64,000 nucleotides of DNA from Thermococcus bergensis (lineage in GTDB: Archaea; Methanobacteriota_B; Thermococci; Thermococcales; Thermococcaceae). The position numbers and the translations under genes were made by a program. Below the pieces are notes generated by a model. It was not told where the DNA came from. It did no database searches and saw nothing but the letters and a program-made list of their open reading frames with translations. The stretch is from the NCBI RefSeq assembly GCF_020386975.1, contig NZ_JABFNK010000005.1, positions 868,001 through 932,000 on the forward strand, written 5' to 3'. Position 1 is the stretch's first letter. The number at the start of each line of letters is the position of its first letter. Positions 19,605 through 31,073 of this stretch are shown piece by piece.

Positions 19605-21779
19605 ATGAGGGTGGAGGAGCTTAAATCACTTGGAGTCGATGAGAGAGTTATAAGGCTGATACGCGAGAGAGGTATAGAGGAACTGTATCCTCCTCAAGCG
19701 GAGGCTTTAAAGAGTGGTGTGCTTAACGGGAAAAACCTGATTTTGGCCATTCCTACAGCCTCTGGAAAGACCCTTGTTGCGGAAACAGTGATGATAAACA
19801 AGATTCTCCGCGAGGGAGGAAAGGCCGTATACCTTGTCCCCTTAAAGGCACTTGCCGAGGAAAAGTATAAGGAGTTCAAGTTCTGGGAACGGATTGGGCT
19901 TAAGATAGCGGTAACAACCGGAGATTACGACAGCACCGAGGAGTGGCTTGGGAGATATGACATCATAATCGCGACATCAGAAAAATTCGACTCTCTGCTC
20001 CGTCACAAGTCTCCTTGGATAAAGGACGTCAAGCTTATAATCGCAGATGAAGTTCACCTTCTCGGCTCATATGACAGAGGGGCTACCTTGGAGATGATTC
20101 TAGCCCATTTAAGGGATAAAGCCCAGATTTTAGGACTGAGTGCAACAATTGGAAATGCTGAAGAGCTTGCGGAGTGGTTAAACGCGGAGTTAGTGGTGAG
20201 TGAATGGCGCCCCGTAAGCCTGAAGAGGGGCATCTTTCATCACGGGCAGATTTTCTGGGAGGACGGGAGTATTGAAAAATTCCCGAGTCAGTGGGACTCT
20301 CTCGTTATTGACGCTTTAAAAAAAGACAAACAGGTGCTTGTCTTTGTCAATACACGAAGGAGTGCCGAAAAAGAAGCCCTTCTATTGGGGGGAAAAGTTC
20401 AGAGATTTTTAACCAAACCCGAAGAGAGGAGATTAAAGCAGATAGCGGATGAACTTGAGAGCACTCCAACCAACGAGAAGCTTAAAGAAGCCCTAAAGAA
20501 AGGAGCAGCTTTCCATCATGCAGGCTTGGGAAGGGAAGAGCGCTCTATTGTGGAAGAGGCCTTTAGAGAAGGTCTCATAAAGGTAATCGCTGCTACCCCG
20601 ACCCTATCTGCTGGCGTAAACCTCCCCGCGTACCGTGTCATAATACGGGACACAAAGCGCTATTCTGACTTCGGATGGAGAGACATTCCTGTTGTGGAAA
20701 TACAGCAGATGATGGGTAGGGCAGGGAGGCCAAAATACGACAGGGAAGGCCAAGCAATAATAATTGCGGGGACTGAAAAGCCAGAGAACTTGATGAAAAA
20801 GTATGTCTTTGGCAAACCGGAGAAGCTCTTCTCTATGCTCTCAAATGAAGCGTCGTTTAGGAGTCAGGTTCTTGCCTTAATAACCAACTTTGGAGTTAGG
20901 AGCTTTAGAGAGCTCGTGGAATTCTTGGAGAGGACTTTCTACTATCACCAGCGAAAGAACCTTGAGGCCCTTGAAGGAAAGGCCAAAGATATAGTTTACT
21001 TCCTGCTTGAAAACGAGTTTATTGACATCGACTTAAACGACCAGTTTATGCCGCTTCCATTTGGGATAAGGACTTCCCAGCTGTATCTTGACCCGCTAAC
21101 AGCTAAAAAGTTCAAAGACGCCTTTGAGAAGCTCGAAGAAACCCCAAATGCTCTTGGCATTTTCCACCTTCTGGCTTCAACTCCGGATATGGCATCCCTA
21201 AGGGTAAGGCGCAAAGAACAGGAAGACATTCTCGACTATGCCTACGAGATGGAGGGTTATCTCTACCAGAACATTCCGTACTGGGAGGATTACAAGTTTG
21301 AAAAGTTCCTTGGGGAAGTGAAAACAGCGAAATTGCTCCTTGACTGGATTAACGAAGTTCCAGAAGCGAAGATATTAGAAACTTACGACATTGACACCGG
21401 TGATTTATACAGAATACTTGAGCTGGCGGACTGGCTTATGTACTCCCTAATTGAACTATACAAGCTTTCCAGCCCTAAAAAAGAGGTTCTCGACTTCCTA
21501 AAGCAGCTTCACTTGAGACTCAAATATGGAGTTAGAGAGGAGCTTCTTGAACTCACGAGCCTTCCAATGATAGGCAGAAAGAGGGCAAGAGCCCTTTACA
21601 ATGCCGGCTTTAAGACAGTAGAAGACATCGTAAAAGCAAAGCCCAGTGAACTGCTAAGGGTAGAGGGAATCGGAGTCGGAATTTTGGAAAAGTTATACCA
21701 GCACTTCGGAGTGGAGCTCCCGAAGATTAAAGAGAAGAAAAAAGTGAAAAAAGGGACGCTGGATGACTTTTTCAAATGA
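19605..21779 (+). CDS. hel308: Hel308/Hjm ATP-dependent DNA helicase
   Basis: A 724-residue Ski2-like superfamily 2 helicase. Motif I is PTASGKT (residues 50-56), motif II is DEVH, motif III GLSATIGN, motif IV-V FVNTRRS and ATPTLSAGVNLPA, and motif VI QQMMGRAGRP. The C-terminal helix-hairpin-helix region (LTSLPMIGRKRARALYNAG; RVEGIGVGI) and basic tail (KEKKKVKKGTLDDFFK) fit Hel308. It acts at stalled forks, and the tail resembles a PCNA-interacting end (TLDDFFK). The UPF0200 gene begins 42 nt after its stop. Confidence 0.95.
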   Translation: MRVEELKSLGVDERVIRLIRERGIEELYPPQAEALKSGVLNGKNLILAIPTASGKTLVAETVMINKILREGGKAVYLVPLKALAEEKYKEFKFWERIGLKIAVTTGDYDSTEEWLGRYDIIIATSEKFDSLLRHKSPWIKDVKLIIADEVHLLGSYDRGATLEMILAHLRDKAQILGLSATIGNAEELAEWLNAELVVSEWRPVSLKRGIFHHGQIFWEDGSIEKFPSQWDSLVIDALKKDKQVLVFVNTRRSAEKEALLLGGKVQRFLTKPEERRLKQIADELESTPTNEKLKEALKKGAAFHHAGLGREERSIVEEAFREGLIKVIAATPTLSAGVNLPAYRVIIRDTKRYSDFGWRDIPVVEIQQMMGRAGRPKYDREGQAIIIAGTEKPENLMKKYVFGKPEKLFSMLSNEASFRSQVLALITNFGVRSFRELVEFLERTFYYHQRKNLEALEGKAKDIVYFLLENEFIDIDLNDQFMPLPFGIRTSQLYLDPLTAKKFKDAFEKLEETPNALGIFHLLASTPDMASLRVRRKEQEDILDYAYEMEGYLYQNIPYWEDYKFEKFLGEVKTAKLLLDWINEVPEAKILETYDIDTGDLYRILELADWLMYSLIELYKLSSPKKEVLDFLKQLHLRLKYGVREELLELTSLPMIGRKRARALYNAGFKTVEDIVKAKPSELLRVEGIGVGILEKLYQHFGVELPKIKEKKKVKKGTLDDFFK

Positions 21780-21820
21780 GCAACTTTTTTAAATCAATCC
21801 GCTTTAGGTGGGTGTGGGCA

Positions 21821-22393
21821 ATGATAATCTGTATAGTAGGAATGCCAGGTTCTGGGAAAGGTCAAATAGTGAAAATTTTTGGAAATTACGGAGTTCCTCA
21901 CGTTTCTATGGGTGATGTTGTGAGGGAGGAAGCCGACAAAAGGGGAATTCCAAGAACTCCCGAAGGAATGAACAGTGTGAGCATCCAGCTTAGACAGGAG
22001 CTTGGGGACAACGCTGTGGCAAAATTGACGATTCCAAAGATAAAAGAACTACTGAAGAACCACAAGGCAGTTATAATTGACGGAGTAAGGTCTTTGGATG
22101 AAATTCAGACCTTTAAAGATGCGTTTCCAGATGAAAAGATAATCATAATAGCCGTGCACTCTTCGCCAAGAAAAAGATTCGAGAGGCTTAGCAGAAGGGG
22201 AAGAAGCGATGATCCAAAAACATGGAGTGATTTCGAAGCTAGGGACTGGAAGGAGCTCAAGTTTGGAATTGGAAGCGTTATAGCTTTAGCGGACTACCTG
22301 ATAGTCAACGAGAACCACATAGAGGAATACCAAAAAGAAATAGAGAAACTCGCGGAGAAGCTTGGATTAAAAGAGAGCGAAGCTACCTCTTGA
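21821..22393 (+). CDS. UPF0200-family nucleotide kinase-like protein
   Basis: A 190-residue P-loop protein with [20 protein letters not shown] at the N-terminus (Walker A GMPGSGKG), a lid-like region [17 protein letters not shown], and IIDGVRS (Walker B region). It resembles the archaeal UPF0200 kinases; the substrate has not been assigned. The ATG at 21821 follows GGTGGGTGTGGGCA. Its end overlaps the stop of the convergent polymerase gene by 11 nt. Confidence 0.85.
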   Translation: MIICIVGMPGSGKGQIVKIFGNYGVPHVSMGDVVREEADKRGIPRTPEGMNSVSIQLRQELGDNAVAKLTIPKIKELLKNHKAVIIDGVRSLDEIQTFKDAFPDEKIIIIAVHSSPRKRFERLSRRGRSDDPKTWSDFEARDWKELKFGIGSVIALADYLIVNENHIEEYQKEIEKLAEKLGLKESEATS

Positions 22394-25300
22394 GCCACGC
22401 ATCCAGTCCGGTTTGCTTCGAGCTCTGATATCTCAAATCCTCTTTTCTATATCCAAATGCTTCGAGAATCCTAAGTACTGCCGGCAAAACTTGGTTTTCG
22501 ATGTAGTAGTTCGGATCGTACTTGTGCTTTGCGGGGTCGTATTCTGTAAGCAAAACCACTCTGTCGCTAATCTTTCCTCCACCTTTAAGAACGATGTAGC
22601 TTATTATTGTGCCCGGCTTTACCTTGATTCCCTTTGCGGCGAGCCGTTTAGCTATCGCTACATGGGGACCAATAGCTTTGTAATCCTTTAAATCCCGGGT
22701 AATCTGCTCATGGATAACGAGCTTTTCAAGCGGAACCTCGTATTTTGCTATCTTCTCCACAACGTCCTTCACAATCTTAACTGCCTTCTCAATACTTCCT
22801 TCTCTAAGTATCGCCTCCAAAACCTTTGCCTGGGTCTCTTTGGCTATCTCGCTCCAGTCCCTCCTCACAACTTCCAGACCTCTTGTCGTTATCCTACCTT
22901 CTTCATCTATAACCGCGTAGCGCTTTTTCGTGACAAAGAACCCTCTCAGGTAAAAGCCCTCGTACTCAAGTTCAAGCAGGCCCGGGAGTTTGGAGTTTAT
23001 GTACTTGAGGAATTCTTTAGCCTTCTGTTTAATAACATCCGGCTTTTCTCCAGGTATTGTTGCATAGAATCCGTCAGTATTGTGTACCAGGATGTTGTTT
23101 GCAAAGAACCTATGCGTCTCTTCGACTTCAATGTCATAAACGTAGCCCTCGTATGGTATCTCTTCGACTTTTTTCACATGCACAAGATCAAAGCCAAAAT
23201 CTATGGTATTCCTTTTTACCCTCGCTGATTTTAAATGTTCTAAAAGTCTCTTCTGCTTTCTCTCGATTAAAAAGCCTATCCTTTCAGCAAAACGCCACTT
23301 ATTTTTGATCCTTAGATGCTTTGAGTAGGTTCCAGTAGAAACACCATTGTAGCGATTTGGAGTAGTCTCAGCAAATATTGAATTTGAAATTCCAACAATC
23401 CACAGAAGCTTCCTTACTTCCCTTAGAAAGTCAGCATCAATGTTTGTTAGCCTAATCTCTGGAACTCCCTTCCTGATAGTTACAGTACCATCAGCTGAAA
23501 ACAGTCCTCGTAGAAATGCCTCTATGTAAGTAACCGGAAGCTCATACATGAACTCTGGAATTTTTCGTCTTCCTTTTTCGTCCTTAAAGTGCCTTTTCAT
23601 AAACCTTACAAGGCTCTTTGCTAATATGTTGAAGTCTCCCCTCTCGTTTTTTGGGTAATAGTTTGAGATTACTCCATAAGTTTTTAGGGGTTCCAGAAGT
23701 TTTTGCTTTATCTCTTCTGCATCTTTGCCTGTTGAAAGTCCAAGATAATACTCTGCCCAATGAGAGTTTCCACCCCAGTTTCCATCTCCTACAATCAATC
23801 CTACGAGCTCCCAGAATTTTACCGCTATTTCGTTAGTTTTGGTATTCTCATTCTTTAACGGTGCATTTGGGCATATGAGCGATTTTACTGCTTTGCCTAA
23901 TTCAAAAGGCTTTACTTCCTTTAGTCTTTCCCCGATTTTTTTGGCAGTTTTCTTTTTTGACGTGTTTAGATAGCCTATGAGAGAATGATCCTCAGTAACA
24001 TCTATATACCAGCTGTTGGTCAGCCAGATGCGGAACATTCTTTTATTCGCTCTGTGCCTCATCACGTAGGGAACAGGCTTCCAGACAAGCTTTCCGTCAT
24101 CGTCCAGAGTTAGTGCTTCAACACCTTCGAGAATGCAGTATTCTTTTTCGCCAATGCTGTAGTCCACCTTAGAGAAAAGATCCTTTATTTTCACAAATTT
24201 AATCTTTCCGTTTTGCCTTATTATGATCTCACTTTCTCCTGAGACACTGTCTGCATAAAGAACCTTAAACCCGAATTTTTCCTCTATTTCTCTTATCGTC
24301 ATCTCTATGTAGTGTCTCCCCCATGCGGTAACACTTTCGGCACATTCCTTCGAATACCATCTAGCCTTAGGATACCCCATATAGCCGTAATAGCTGTTGT
24401 GAGCGTACAGCAAGCCAAAACCAACGAGGAAGTTCTCGTTATCTTCGACGCTTAGGTCATAGACGTATCCCTCATACTCTTTCTCTTCAACACTCTTAAC
24501 CTTGTCAAGAACCACATCCCCATAGATGAAAAACTCCAAGAGTTTGGCTTTCTCCCTGTCGAGTTTTCCCTCCTCAGTGAGCTCTTTAAACTTCTCGAAC
24601 GTCATGTTCTTTTGGAATTTTCTCCCAAACACTTCTTCGAGAACCTCTTTGGGGATTAAGTTTGAGTAGTATGTATTCTTCTCCCTAGAGGTTTGCAGAA
24701 ACTGCAGGTCTTCGTTTATGTAGACCCTATAAACCCCACTGTCAAAGCCAATCTTCACGGATGAGATTCCCAACGAGTTCAGCAAGAACACAAGTTGGTT
24801 TGCGAGGAGTTCACTCTTTGTTGAGAGCCTAAACCGTTTTGATGGATGAACGTCTCCGTCCCCTTCAAAATATGTCTCCAGAAATGCCCAGCGCACGGAT
24901 TTGGGAGAGTTGAATATGATCGCGGGAATTCTCTTGTTTTCCGCTAACGCTCCGCAGAGACACTTCATAACTAAATATGCCATCTTCTTAGGTATATCCA
25001 CGCAGTTTTTGCCAATCCTAACTCCACCAAAGAATTTCTCCGCAACCGTTTTCATTTTTTCGATGACACGTGGGTCTTCGTTGTACAGCTTTACTGAGTA
25101 GCTAACACCGCCGGTTTTGTTTCTTTGTGCGCCAGCATAACCTTCGCTAACATAATACCCGAGGAGCCTTCCAAAGTCTTCATTGACCTTGAGGATGCAG
25201 TTCATTCTAAAACCGTTGAGAGTTCCAATCTTCCATTCTTCTAACTCTCTTTGCGGGAAGTATGGTATAAACTCCTTAATGTCGTTGAACATAACCAGAT

Positions 25301-27491
25301 ACTCCCTTTTGTTTCCGTTGTATTTGACTCTCTCTGCAAGTCTCTCGTAAAGCTGTTTGTATCTCTTTAGCCCTTCCCAGTTAATAACCTCGTATCCCCG
25401 AGGCAATATCCTTACAAGACCAAGCTTTTCAAGATGGAACAGATAACGGTTAAACGTTCTTATCCTTTTGTTCTCTTCCCCAAAAATCCACCTTAGGGTT
25501 CTAAGCATCCCTTTAAAGAAGTTCTTTCTTCCCCTGACTGGAACTGTCATAACGATGTCGGCTGTTTCCTTGTCGGGAAGACTTGATATTAATTCGGGAA
25601 TGTTAAGAATAGTTTCCTTTTCATCGAGCTTAATCTTCTTTGGCACCACAATTAGGTCGCCTTTCCTTATCTCGTCTCCAGAAACTTCCATTATTTCTCC
25701 ATTTCTAACCGTAAACAGGCTGTGACTGGCAGTTATGTTAATTTTTCTGCCAGAACTAAGCTGAATCTCATAAGCTTTCCCTTTGTACTTATGTCTTATG
25801 AGTGCCTTCACCTTTTTAACTTCACTTTCTTTGCTTTTTCTGTTAAATGAGAACGCATAAAGGTTGTCCACTTCGAGGACTTCGGTATTATCCACTCTCT
25901 TAACTCTATCTCTCTGCTTTTCTATATGAGAGTCTATAAACTCGCCAATTTTTACAAATTTGACTTCCCTATCTTCTATTATTGGTAACCACTCGTTGGG
26001 TAGAATGCTGTTTGCAAGCAATTTAACTGCCCTTTGTCTATAATCGAGCATTTTCTTTTCGATTGGATCAATTGTAGCTTTCATCTTCTTTTTTATCTCT
26101 TGCCTCATATTGATTAGGTCACCAAGTATGGAGGGAATAAACCCCGGAAAGTCCTTGCAGAACTTATATCCCACTATTGGGGCAACGTCGTAATTTTTAC
26201 ACCCCTCCTTTTCCAGAGTATCGGGGGATATATTATGCGTGACTATTATAGATGGATACAGGCTGCGGAAGTCGAGGTAAACGATGTTCTCCCATAAGCC
26301 TCTTTCCGGTTCCTTTACATATCCTCCGAGGTAAGTTGTTCTCAGACGCCTGCGGTATTCCTCATCACTGGGTTTGTTCGGTGCTAGTTCGTTTCTCTGA
26401 TATGCTACCCTTAGCAGGTACCACTCCACAAGGTTGCCCGTGCTTGACCTCGAGACATCCCATACGCTCTGGCCTATCAGCTTTGCCAGCTCGGCCTCCA
26501 TGGGGAAGAACTCTTTTCCAAGCTCATATGTTGCCTTAGCATCCTCCATCGAGTACTGGGCAAGTTTTTTCATGCTTTCCTCTGTTTCCCAGATAGCGGC
26601 AATTTCCTCTGCCTCCAGTTTGCTTTTGGTTTTTCCTAAAACAGCTTCATAAACCGCCTCAAGCGTATACGTTGGGAGGTTTATTGTCCTTCTCACGACA
26701 GGGAAAAGGTCAAAGTGTATTCTACCCTTAATTTCCACGGCAAAGCTATCTCCCATCCTCTGAATTTTAGGTTCGGGGTGTTCTTTATCCCTACCCAAAA
26801 TGAGGCGAATTCCCAGCTTTTCTGCCCGTTTTATAAGATAGGGAAGATCAAAATTGTCTCCGTTATATGTGATTATCACGTCCGGGTCTTTTTCTTTGAC
26901 AATCTGAATAAAGCGCTTTATCATTTCCCTCTCGCTGGATACAACCTCAACATAAGGCAGATCAATGTTCTTCCATGTAATTACCCTTGCCTCTTCCTCA
27001 TCGGCATAACTAATCATTATTATCTCGCCCTTTCCGAACTCATCCCCCTCATGATAGAACGTTTCAATGTCAAAGGCAAGGAGCTTGAGCTCCTCCTCCC
27101 CTTCCATGGGAATCAGACCCTTGTCTATGAGATAACGCTTGGCGAAGGGTATATCATATTCGTAAATATCAACCACAGCTGGATGTTCCCTTATTTTGTC
27201 CCTCATAGCTGGAACGTCTTGGGGATGCTCAAAAATAAGCTTCCATACCTCAACTTCCCTTCCCAAAAATTTCTTTCTAACCTTTTCTGCGTCGAGCACC
27301 CTCACGGTTTTTCCGTGCCTCTCGCCTCTTATGGACTTTATTTCTTCAATAGCAGAGTCATCTTTGAGAAGAGCATAGATATAGGGCTGAAAGTGGGGGT
27401 CGAGTTCTATTTTAAACTCCCCATTCTCCTTCTTAAAAATTCGGATTATTGGTTTACCGTCCTTTGTTATGTAGTCAGTGTCCAATATCAC
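22383..27491 (-). CDS. polB: Family B DNA polymerase containing two inteins
   Basis: Encodes a 1702-residue precursor; after removal of the inteins the polymerase is 774 residues, as in T. litoralis. The start is a GTG at 27491 ([17 protein letters not shown]) preceded by GGTGAG. Exonuclease motifs are [20 protein letters not shown] and [10 protein letters not shown]; polymerase motifs are [10 protein letters not shown] (A), [14 protein letters not shown] (B, split by intein 1) and YAD/TDGFYA (C, split by intein 2). The final [14 protein letters not shown] is a PCNA-binding tail. It replicates and proofreads DNA. The gene is divergent from the methylase at 27573. Confidence 0.97.
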   Translation of the reverse strand: MILDTDYITKDGKPIIRIFKKENGEFKIELDPHFQPYIYALLKDDSAIEEIKSIRGERHGKTVRVLDAEKVRKKFLGREVEVWKLIFEHPQDVPAMRDKIREHPAVVDIYEYDIPFAKRYLIDKGLIPMEGEEELKLLAFDIETFYHEGDEFGKGEIIMISYADEEEARVITWKNIDLPYVEVVSSEREMIKRFIQIVKEKDPDVIITYNGDNFDLPYLIKRAEKLGIRLILGRDKEHPEPKIQRMGDSFAVEIKGRIHFDLFPVVRRTINLPTYTLEAVYEAVLGKTKSKLEAEEIAAIWETEESMKKLAQYSMEDAKATYELGKEFFPMEAELAKLIGQSVWDVSRSSTGNLVEWYLLRVAYQRNELAPNKPSDEEYRRRLRTTYLGGYVKEPERGLWENIVYLDFRSLYPSIIVTHNISPDTLEKEGCKNYDVAPIVGYKFCKDFPGFIPSILGDLINMRQEIKKKMKATIDPIEKKMLDYRQRAVKLLANSILPNEWLPIIEDREVKFVKIGEFIDSHIEKQRDRVKRVDNTEVLEVDNLYAFSFNRKSKESEVKKVKALIRHKYKGKAYEIQLSSGRKINITASHSLFTVRNGEIMEVSGDEIRKGDLIVVPKKIKLDEKETILNIPELISSLPDKETADIVMTVPVRGRKNFFKGMLRTLRWIFGEENKRIRTFNRYLFHLEKLGLVRILPRGYEVINWEGLKRYKQLYERLAERVKYNGNKREYLVMFNDIKEFIPYFPQRELEEWKIGTLNGFRMNCILKVNEDFGRLLGYYVSEGYAGAQRNKTGGVSYSVKLYNEDPRVIEKMKTVAEKFFGGVRIGKNCVDIPKKMAYLVMKCLCGALAENKRIPAIIFNSPKSVRWAFLETYFEGDGDVHPSKRFRLSTKSELLANQLVFLLNSLGISSVKIGFDSGVYRVYINEDLQFLQTSREKNTYYSNLIPKEVLEEVFGRKFQKNMTFEKFKELTEEGKLDREKAKLLEFFIYGDVVLDKVKSVEEKEYEGYVYDLSVEDNENFLVGFGLLYAHNSYYGYMGYPKARWYSKECAESVTAWGRHYIEMTIREIEEKFGFKVLYADSVSGESEIIIRQNGKIKFVKIKDLFSKVDYSIGEKEYCILEGVEALTLDDDGKLVWKPVPYVMRHRANKRMFRIWLTNSWYIDVTEDHSLIGYLNTSKKKTAKKIGERLKEVKPFELGKAVKSLICPNAPLKNENTKTNEIAVKFWELVGLIVGDGNWGGNSHWAEYYLGLSTGKDAEEIKQKLLEPLKTYGVISNYYPKNERGDFNILAKSLVRFMKRHFKDEKGRRKIPEFMYELPVTYIEAFLRGLFSADGTVTIRKGVPEIRLTNIDADFLREVRKLLWIVGISNSIFAETTPNRYNGVSTGTYSKHLRIKNKWRFAERIGFLIERKQKRLLEHLKSARVKRNTIDFGFDLVHVKKVEEIPYEGYVYDIEVEETHRFFANNILVHNTDGFYATIPGEKPDVIKQKAKEFLKYINSKLPGLLELEYEGFYLRGFFVTKKRYAVIDEEGRITTRGLEVVRRDWSEIAKETQAKVLEAILREGSIEKAVKIVKDVVEKIAKYEVPLEKLVIHEQITRDLKDYKAIGPHVAIAKRLAAKGIKVKPGTIISYIVLKGGGKISDRVVLLTEYDPAKHKYDPNYYIENQVLPAVLRILEAFGYRKEDLRYQSSKQTGLDAWLKR
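23079..24248 (-). other. Intein 2 of DNA polymerase (390 residues, with LAGLIDADG-type endonuclease)
   Basis: Inserted in polymerase motif C between the first Asp (LYAD) and TDGFYA, so it separates the catalytic YxDTD. It begins with Ser ([14 protein letters not shown]), has the block B motif VTEDHSLIG and the DOD motifs [10 protein letters not shown] and [10 protein letters not shown], and ends NNILVHN with Thr as +1. The position and length match I-TliI/PI-TliI of T. litoralis. Unspliced precursor would have no active site. Confidence 0.95.
24396..26009 (-). other. Intein 1 of DNA polymerase (538 residues, with LAGLIDADG-type endonuclease)
   Basis: Inserted in polymerase motif B between LLAN and SYYGYMGYP. 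It begins with Ser ([15 protein letters not shown]) and ends ...GLLYAHN, with Ser as the +1 residue, so all splicing residues are present. Block B-like ITASHSLF is seen. The endonuclease has the two DOD motifs [10 protein letters not shown] and [10 protein letters not shown]. Position and length match the first intein of the T. litoralis polymerase (PI-TliII). Splicing is autocatalytic after translation. Confidence 0.95.
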
Positions 27492-27572
27492 AGTTCTCAC
27501 CAGATATAAACTAAGGCTCAGATTAAATAAAAGTTCCGCCAAATTTTTAAACCCCCGTCCAAATCGAAAATC

Positions 27573-28925
27573 ATGGAGTTGTTTTACAGGATAACCCTTC
27601 ACGAACTCATTGCAGATGTGCTGACCCTCATAGAGGAGCGTGAGCTTTCATCAAAAAACGCTCTGGAAAGAGTATTCAATAGAGTTAGCGGAAAGGACAG
27701 AGAAAGAGCGAGAGGTTTAGCTCACGCTTACGTTTTTGAAATTGAGAAATGGAGGAAAAAAATAGATTTCATTGCAAATTCCGTCCTCAAAGGAACCAAG
27801 ATTGGAGACCTTGAGCTGTATCTTGCCAACCTCCTGAGGATTGGCATATTTGAGATGAAGTTCAAGGGAGTTGCTCCCGCGATAGCCACCGACTCAGTGG
27901 TCAGGGTGGTAAAAGAAAAATACGATTTGAACAGGGCAAAGTTTGTAAACGCAGTTCTCAGAGAGGCAGAAAAGTTTAATCTGGATAGAGCTCTAAAAAA
28001 ACTCAAAGAAAAGGATAGGATAGAATACTTAAGCGTGAAATTCTCACATCCCAGGTGGTACGTGGAATACGTCATAGACCTTTTGGGGTATGAAAACGCG
28101 GTACGTCTTTTGCTGAGCAACAACAAGCCCCAGAGGTATTACGTGAGGGTAAATCCCCTTAAAACAGATATCGACTCGCTTGCCGAATACCTGGAAGAAC
28201 ACAACGTCAGGGTAGCAAAGACACCGGTTGATGACGTTCTGAAAATTCTTGAGTACAAAACCCCGATAACCCACCTCGACTGGTACAAAGAGGGGTATTT
28301 TGTAATTCAAGACCTCGCAAGTGCCTACGTTGCCCACGTTCTTTCCCCAGAAAAGGGAGAGAGAATCCTTGATTTAGCCGCAGCTCCCGGGAGCAAAACC
28401 TTCCACGTGGCTCATTTGATGGAAAACACCGGAGAGATAGTAGCCGTTGATTATTCTCTCGAGAGATTGAAGAAAATGGAGGCAAAAATGAAGCTCTTGG
28501 GGGTTAGGAACGTCAGGCTTGTGCACGCTGATGGGATGAAGTTCAAAGACAAAGAGGAGTTTGACAGGATAATACTCGATGCCCCCTGCTCTTCTTCCGG
28601 AACCTACAGACAATTCCCGGAAGTTAAATGGCGTTTCGATGAAAACAAGATAAAAAAGGTCATTCAGGTTCAAAAAGCCATGTTGAGAAATGCCTATAGA
28701 AACCTAAGGAAAGATGGAGAAATGACGTATTCGACATGTTCAATAAGGGTCGATGAAAACGAGGAGAACATAAAATACGCAATAAGTAGAGTGGGCTTTG
28801 AGCTTATCAACTACCCCTTTGAGTGGGGAGAAAGGGGATTCACTGAGATTGGAGATAAGGTTTTCAGGTCTTTTACACACTTACACGACTGCAATAGTTT
28901 CTTCATTGCAAAACTGAAAAAATAA
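27573..28925 (+). CDS. RsmB/NSUN-type RNA cytosine-C5 methyltransferase
   Basis: A 450-residue protein with a NusB-like RNA-binding domain (about residues 8-140) followed by a Rossmann m5C methylase domain. Motif I region is [19 protein letters not shown]. The catalytic cysteines are in DAPCSSSGT (motif IV) and TYSTCSIR (motif VI). The target, rRNA or tRNA, cannot be told from sequence. It is divergent from polB, sharing an 81-bp promoter region with a TATA-like AAATTTTTAAAC. Confidence 0.88.
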   Translation: MELFYRITLHELIADVLTLIEERELSSKNALERVFNRVSGKDRERARGLAHAYVFEIEKWRKKIDFIANSVLKGTKIGDLELYLANLLRIGIFEMKFKGVAPAIATDSVVRVVKEKYDLNRAKFVNAVLREAEKFNLDRALKKLKEKDRIEYLSVKFSHPRWYVEYVIDLLGYENAVRLLLSNNKPQRYYVRVNPLKTDIDSLAEYLEEHNVRVAKTPVDDVLKILEYKTPITHLDWYKEGYFVIQDLASAYVAHVLSPEKGERILDLAAAPGSKTFHVAHLMENTGEIVAVDYSLERLKKMEAKMKLLGVRNVRLVHADGMKFKDKEEFDRIILDAPCSSSGTYRQFPEVKWRFDENKIKKVIQVQKAMLRNAYRNLRKDGEMTYSTCSIRVDENEENIKYAISRVGFELINYPFEWGERGFTEIGDKVFRSFTHLHDCNSFFIAKLKK

Positions 28926-28927
28926 AA

Positions 28928-29938
28928 TCAACCCATACTTTCTTCGAGGACACCAACTGCGTCTCTCACATAGAAGTACGCTTTTCTCAGGTTTATGAAC
29001 ACTTTTATGCTGTTTAAGTTCCGGAATATTGGGCCGTTTTCCTCTGCTTTTGCATAGTACTGTTCTGCAAGGGTCTTGTGAAACAGTGCAAGCTCTAAGG
29101 TCTCATTATCTAGTTCTCCAGCCTCAGGACTACTGTACAATAAGTTAAACCTTTCAGTAGCTTTTTGGTATTGTCTGTAGTAAAAGAAATTCCAGATAAC
29201 GTAGTTAAAGGACTTCTGAACAGCTTCAGGCTTTTCTTCTTTCTTTTTTGAATATTCCAAGTTATCCACAATTAGTTCCTTAAGAAATGCTTTCCATTCT
29301 GGGCCTCCATATCTAACACTGTACTCGAAGGTAAGTCCGCTAGCCATAACACGACCGCTACCGAAGGAGTATATAATTGTGCTGGGCTTACTGTAATCTG
29401 GTGTCGAGCCATCTCCCTGTACGGTTATTATCTCCGCCCCGGTGGGGACGTTAATTAAGTACCCGTGGCTTGAGTATGTGCTGTACAGCCAAGTCCCATT
29501 TTTCACCATATATTCATAGTTTGAGTAGCTGTTAACTATTTCAACTCCCGCGGGTAGTGGAGTAGTCCAGCGACCTCCATGCCATCCCCAGTTTGCAGCA
29601 TGAATTTGAAGAACCTTGCCTGCTTTTACAAACTCCTCAAGCTTTGGCATTTGAGGCCCAAGATCATTATAGAAGACTTGATTCTGATCGCTTGTAATTA
29701 GTATCATGTCATAGGTATTTATTAAGTCAGAAGCAGCTAAGGAACTCAATTGTGAAGCAGTCATCACATCATAAGAAACTCCAAGTTCAGTCAATATTTG
29801 TTCGTTTGCGTTGGAATTCCAAGCGTCTACATTTTTTAGTATGAGTACTTTCTTTCCTGTAACTCCTTGGGCTGCAGAAAAGCTAAGGCTACTCAAAACA
29901 AACAAAAAAATGGTTATAAATCCCAAAACTTTTTTCAT
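28928..29938 (-). CDS. Secreted protein with amidotransferase-like (ThuA-type) domain
   Basis: A 336-residue exported protein. The start at the ATG at 29938 follows GGAGGTATTATGCA and gives a clear signal peptide (MKKVLGFITIFLFVLSSLSF, cleavage probably after SAA). The mature part begins GKKVLILKNVDAWNSNANEQ and resembles class I glutamine-amidotransferase-like or ThuA-like folds (nucleotide-free Rossmann, VLQIHAANWGWHGG). A helical region follows (residues 235-330). I cannot give a function; no catalytic Cys is visible where one would be in an amidotransferase. Confidence 0.65.
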   Translation of the reverse strand: MKKVLGFITIFLFVLSSLSFSAAQGVTGKKVLILKNVDAWNSNANEQILTELGVSYDVMTASQLSSLAASDLINTYDMILITSDQNQVFYNDLGPQMPKLEEFVKAGKVLQIHAANWGWHGGRWTTPLPAGVEIVNSYSNYEYMVKNGTWLYSTYSSHGYLINVPTGAEIITVQGDGSTPDYSKPSTIIYSFGSGRVMASGLTFEYSVRYGGPEWKAFLKELIVDNLEYSKKKEEKPEAVQKSFNYVIWNFFYYRQYQKATERFNLLYSSPEAGELDNETLELALFHKTLAEQYYAKAEENGPIFRNLNSIKVFINLRKAYFYVRDAVGVLEESMG

Positions 29939-30047
29939 TGCATAATACCTCCAACTTATTATTATGTATTTGAGCAAATACTATATAGGTAATTACTCGT
30001 TACCTTCTAAGAACATGGAGAAAATTCTTAAAAAAGAAGAGTTTTGA

Positions 30048-30665
30048 TTAATGCAGAGGTTTCCTCTTTACGGGCCCGTTGGGGTACTCTTCTTCAAAAA
30101 TCTCCGCTGTAAAACGATAAACCTCCGTATCCTCATCTAACCAGCAGTCAGGAGGAAGGCCTGCTTTCCAGCATGTTTCGCTCAAGAACTCCTCTTCATC
30201 CCATCCCCATTCAATAGGAACCTGAGGAAGCAAAAGCCCGCTGTAGATGCCCTTTTTAATGATAAGCCCATCTCTTCCGACCTTTATTTTTTTGGGTCTT
30301 TCATGAGGCGGCCCCTCTACGGGCTCCGGAGGAGTTAGAACACTGACCTCTATCGTTAGATTGTCAAGTTCATCAAGCGTCACAGGAGGAAAGCGTGGGT
30401 CATCAACGGCTGCGTATATAGCTGCTTTTATAGTGGCTTTAACTAGAGGGTAGAGTGGATAGGGAAAGCCTATGCACCCACGTAATGCCTGCGTGGGAGG
30501 AGCATCAGCCCTGTTGAGGGTTACAAAGACACCCATTTTTTCCCAAAGCTCGGGAGGAGTGTCCTTAGGAGGCTCTATTTCCTTACCGGACTTTAAATAT
30601 TCTTCTATAGCCTTTCTGGCAAGCCTCACTAGAAATTCTCCCCACTCATCTTTTATCTTATACAT
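30048..30665 (-). CDS. AMMECR1-domain protein
   Basis: A 205-residue AMMECR1 family member, recognised from the invariant ALRGCIGF (about residue 60) and the surrounding AAVDDPRFPPVT and EVSVLTPP strings. The family is conserved in archaea, bacteria and man, and has no firmly known activity. The ATG at 30665 follows GGTGAGAGAT. It stands alone on the minus strand between two promoters. Confidence 0.93.
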   Translation of the reverse strand: MYKIKDEWGEFLVRLARKAIEEYLKSGKEIEPPKDTPPELWEKMGVFVTLNRADAPPTQALRGCIGFPYPLYPLVKATIKAAIYAAVDDPRFPPVTLDELDNLTIEVSVLTPPEPVEGPPHERPKKIKVGRDGLIIKKGIYSGLLLPQVPIEWGWDEEEFLSETCWKAGLPPDCWLDEDTEVYRFTAEIFEEEYPNGPVKRKPLH

Positions 30666-30761
30666 ATCTCTCACCAATACTCCTTTGTTCGTTGGACAAA
30701 ATAAGGCTTTCCACCGTTAAGCTTAAAAAATCGTCGATTCTAATTTAGCCAGGTGTCGAAA

Positions 30762-31073
30762 GTGGGAGTGATTATTGAGTTCGTTATCGTTCCGCTTGGG
30801 GAGTTAAGCCTCAGCAGATACGTTGCTCATGTAGTAAAGCTTTTAGAGGAGAAGGGAGTAAAATATCAATTGACTCCTATGGGCACAATCATTGAAGTCC
30901 CAACTCTCAAAGAGGGCTTGAAGATAGTTGAAGAAGCCCACGAGGCAATGTTTGCACTTGGTGCGAAAAGAGTCTCGACAACGATAAGGATTGACGACAG
31001 AAGGGACAAGGATCGAACAATGGAGGCTAAGGTAAAATCAGTTTTTGAGAAAGTCCGGGGGGATAAAGATTAA
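30762..31073 (+). CDS. MTH1187/UPF0045-family thiamine-binding-like protein
   Basis: A 103-residue ferredoxin-fold protein of the MTH1187 family ([40 protein letters not shown]). Members bind thiamine-related ligands in bacteria; in archaea the role is open. I chose the GTG at 30762 (AGGTG about 6 nt upstream) over the GTG nine bases earlier, which overlaps that site. It is the first gene of a tight three-gene block with 31069 and 32177. Confidence 0.85.
   Translation: MGVIIEFVIVPLGELSLSRYVAHVVKLLEEKGVKYQLTPMGTIIEVPTLKEGLKIVEEAHEAMFALGAKRVSTTIRIDDRRDKDRTMEAKVKSVFEKVRGDKD

Noticed and set aside
26715-27509. 264-codon open frame antisense to the polymerase gene
   Set aside because: It is the shadow of the well-identified exonuclease domain; no ribosome site and poor protein character.
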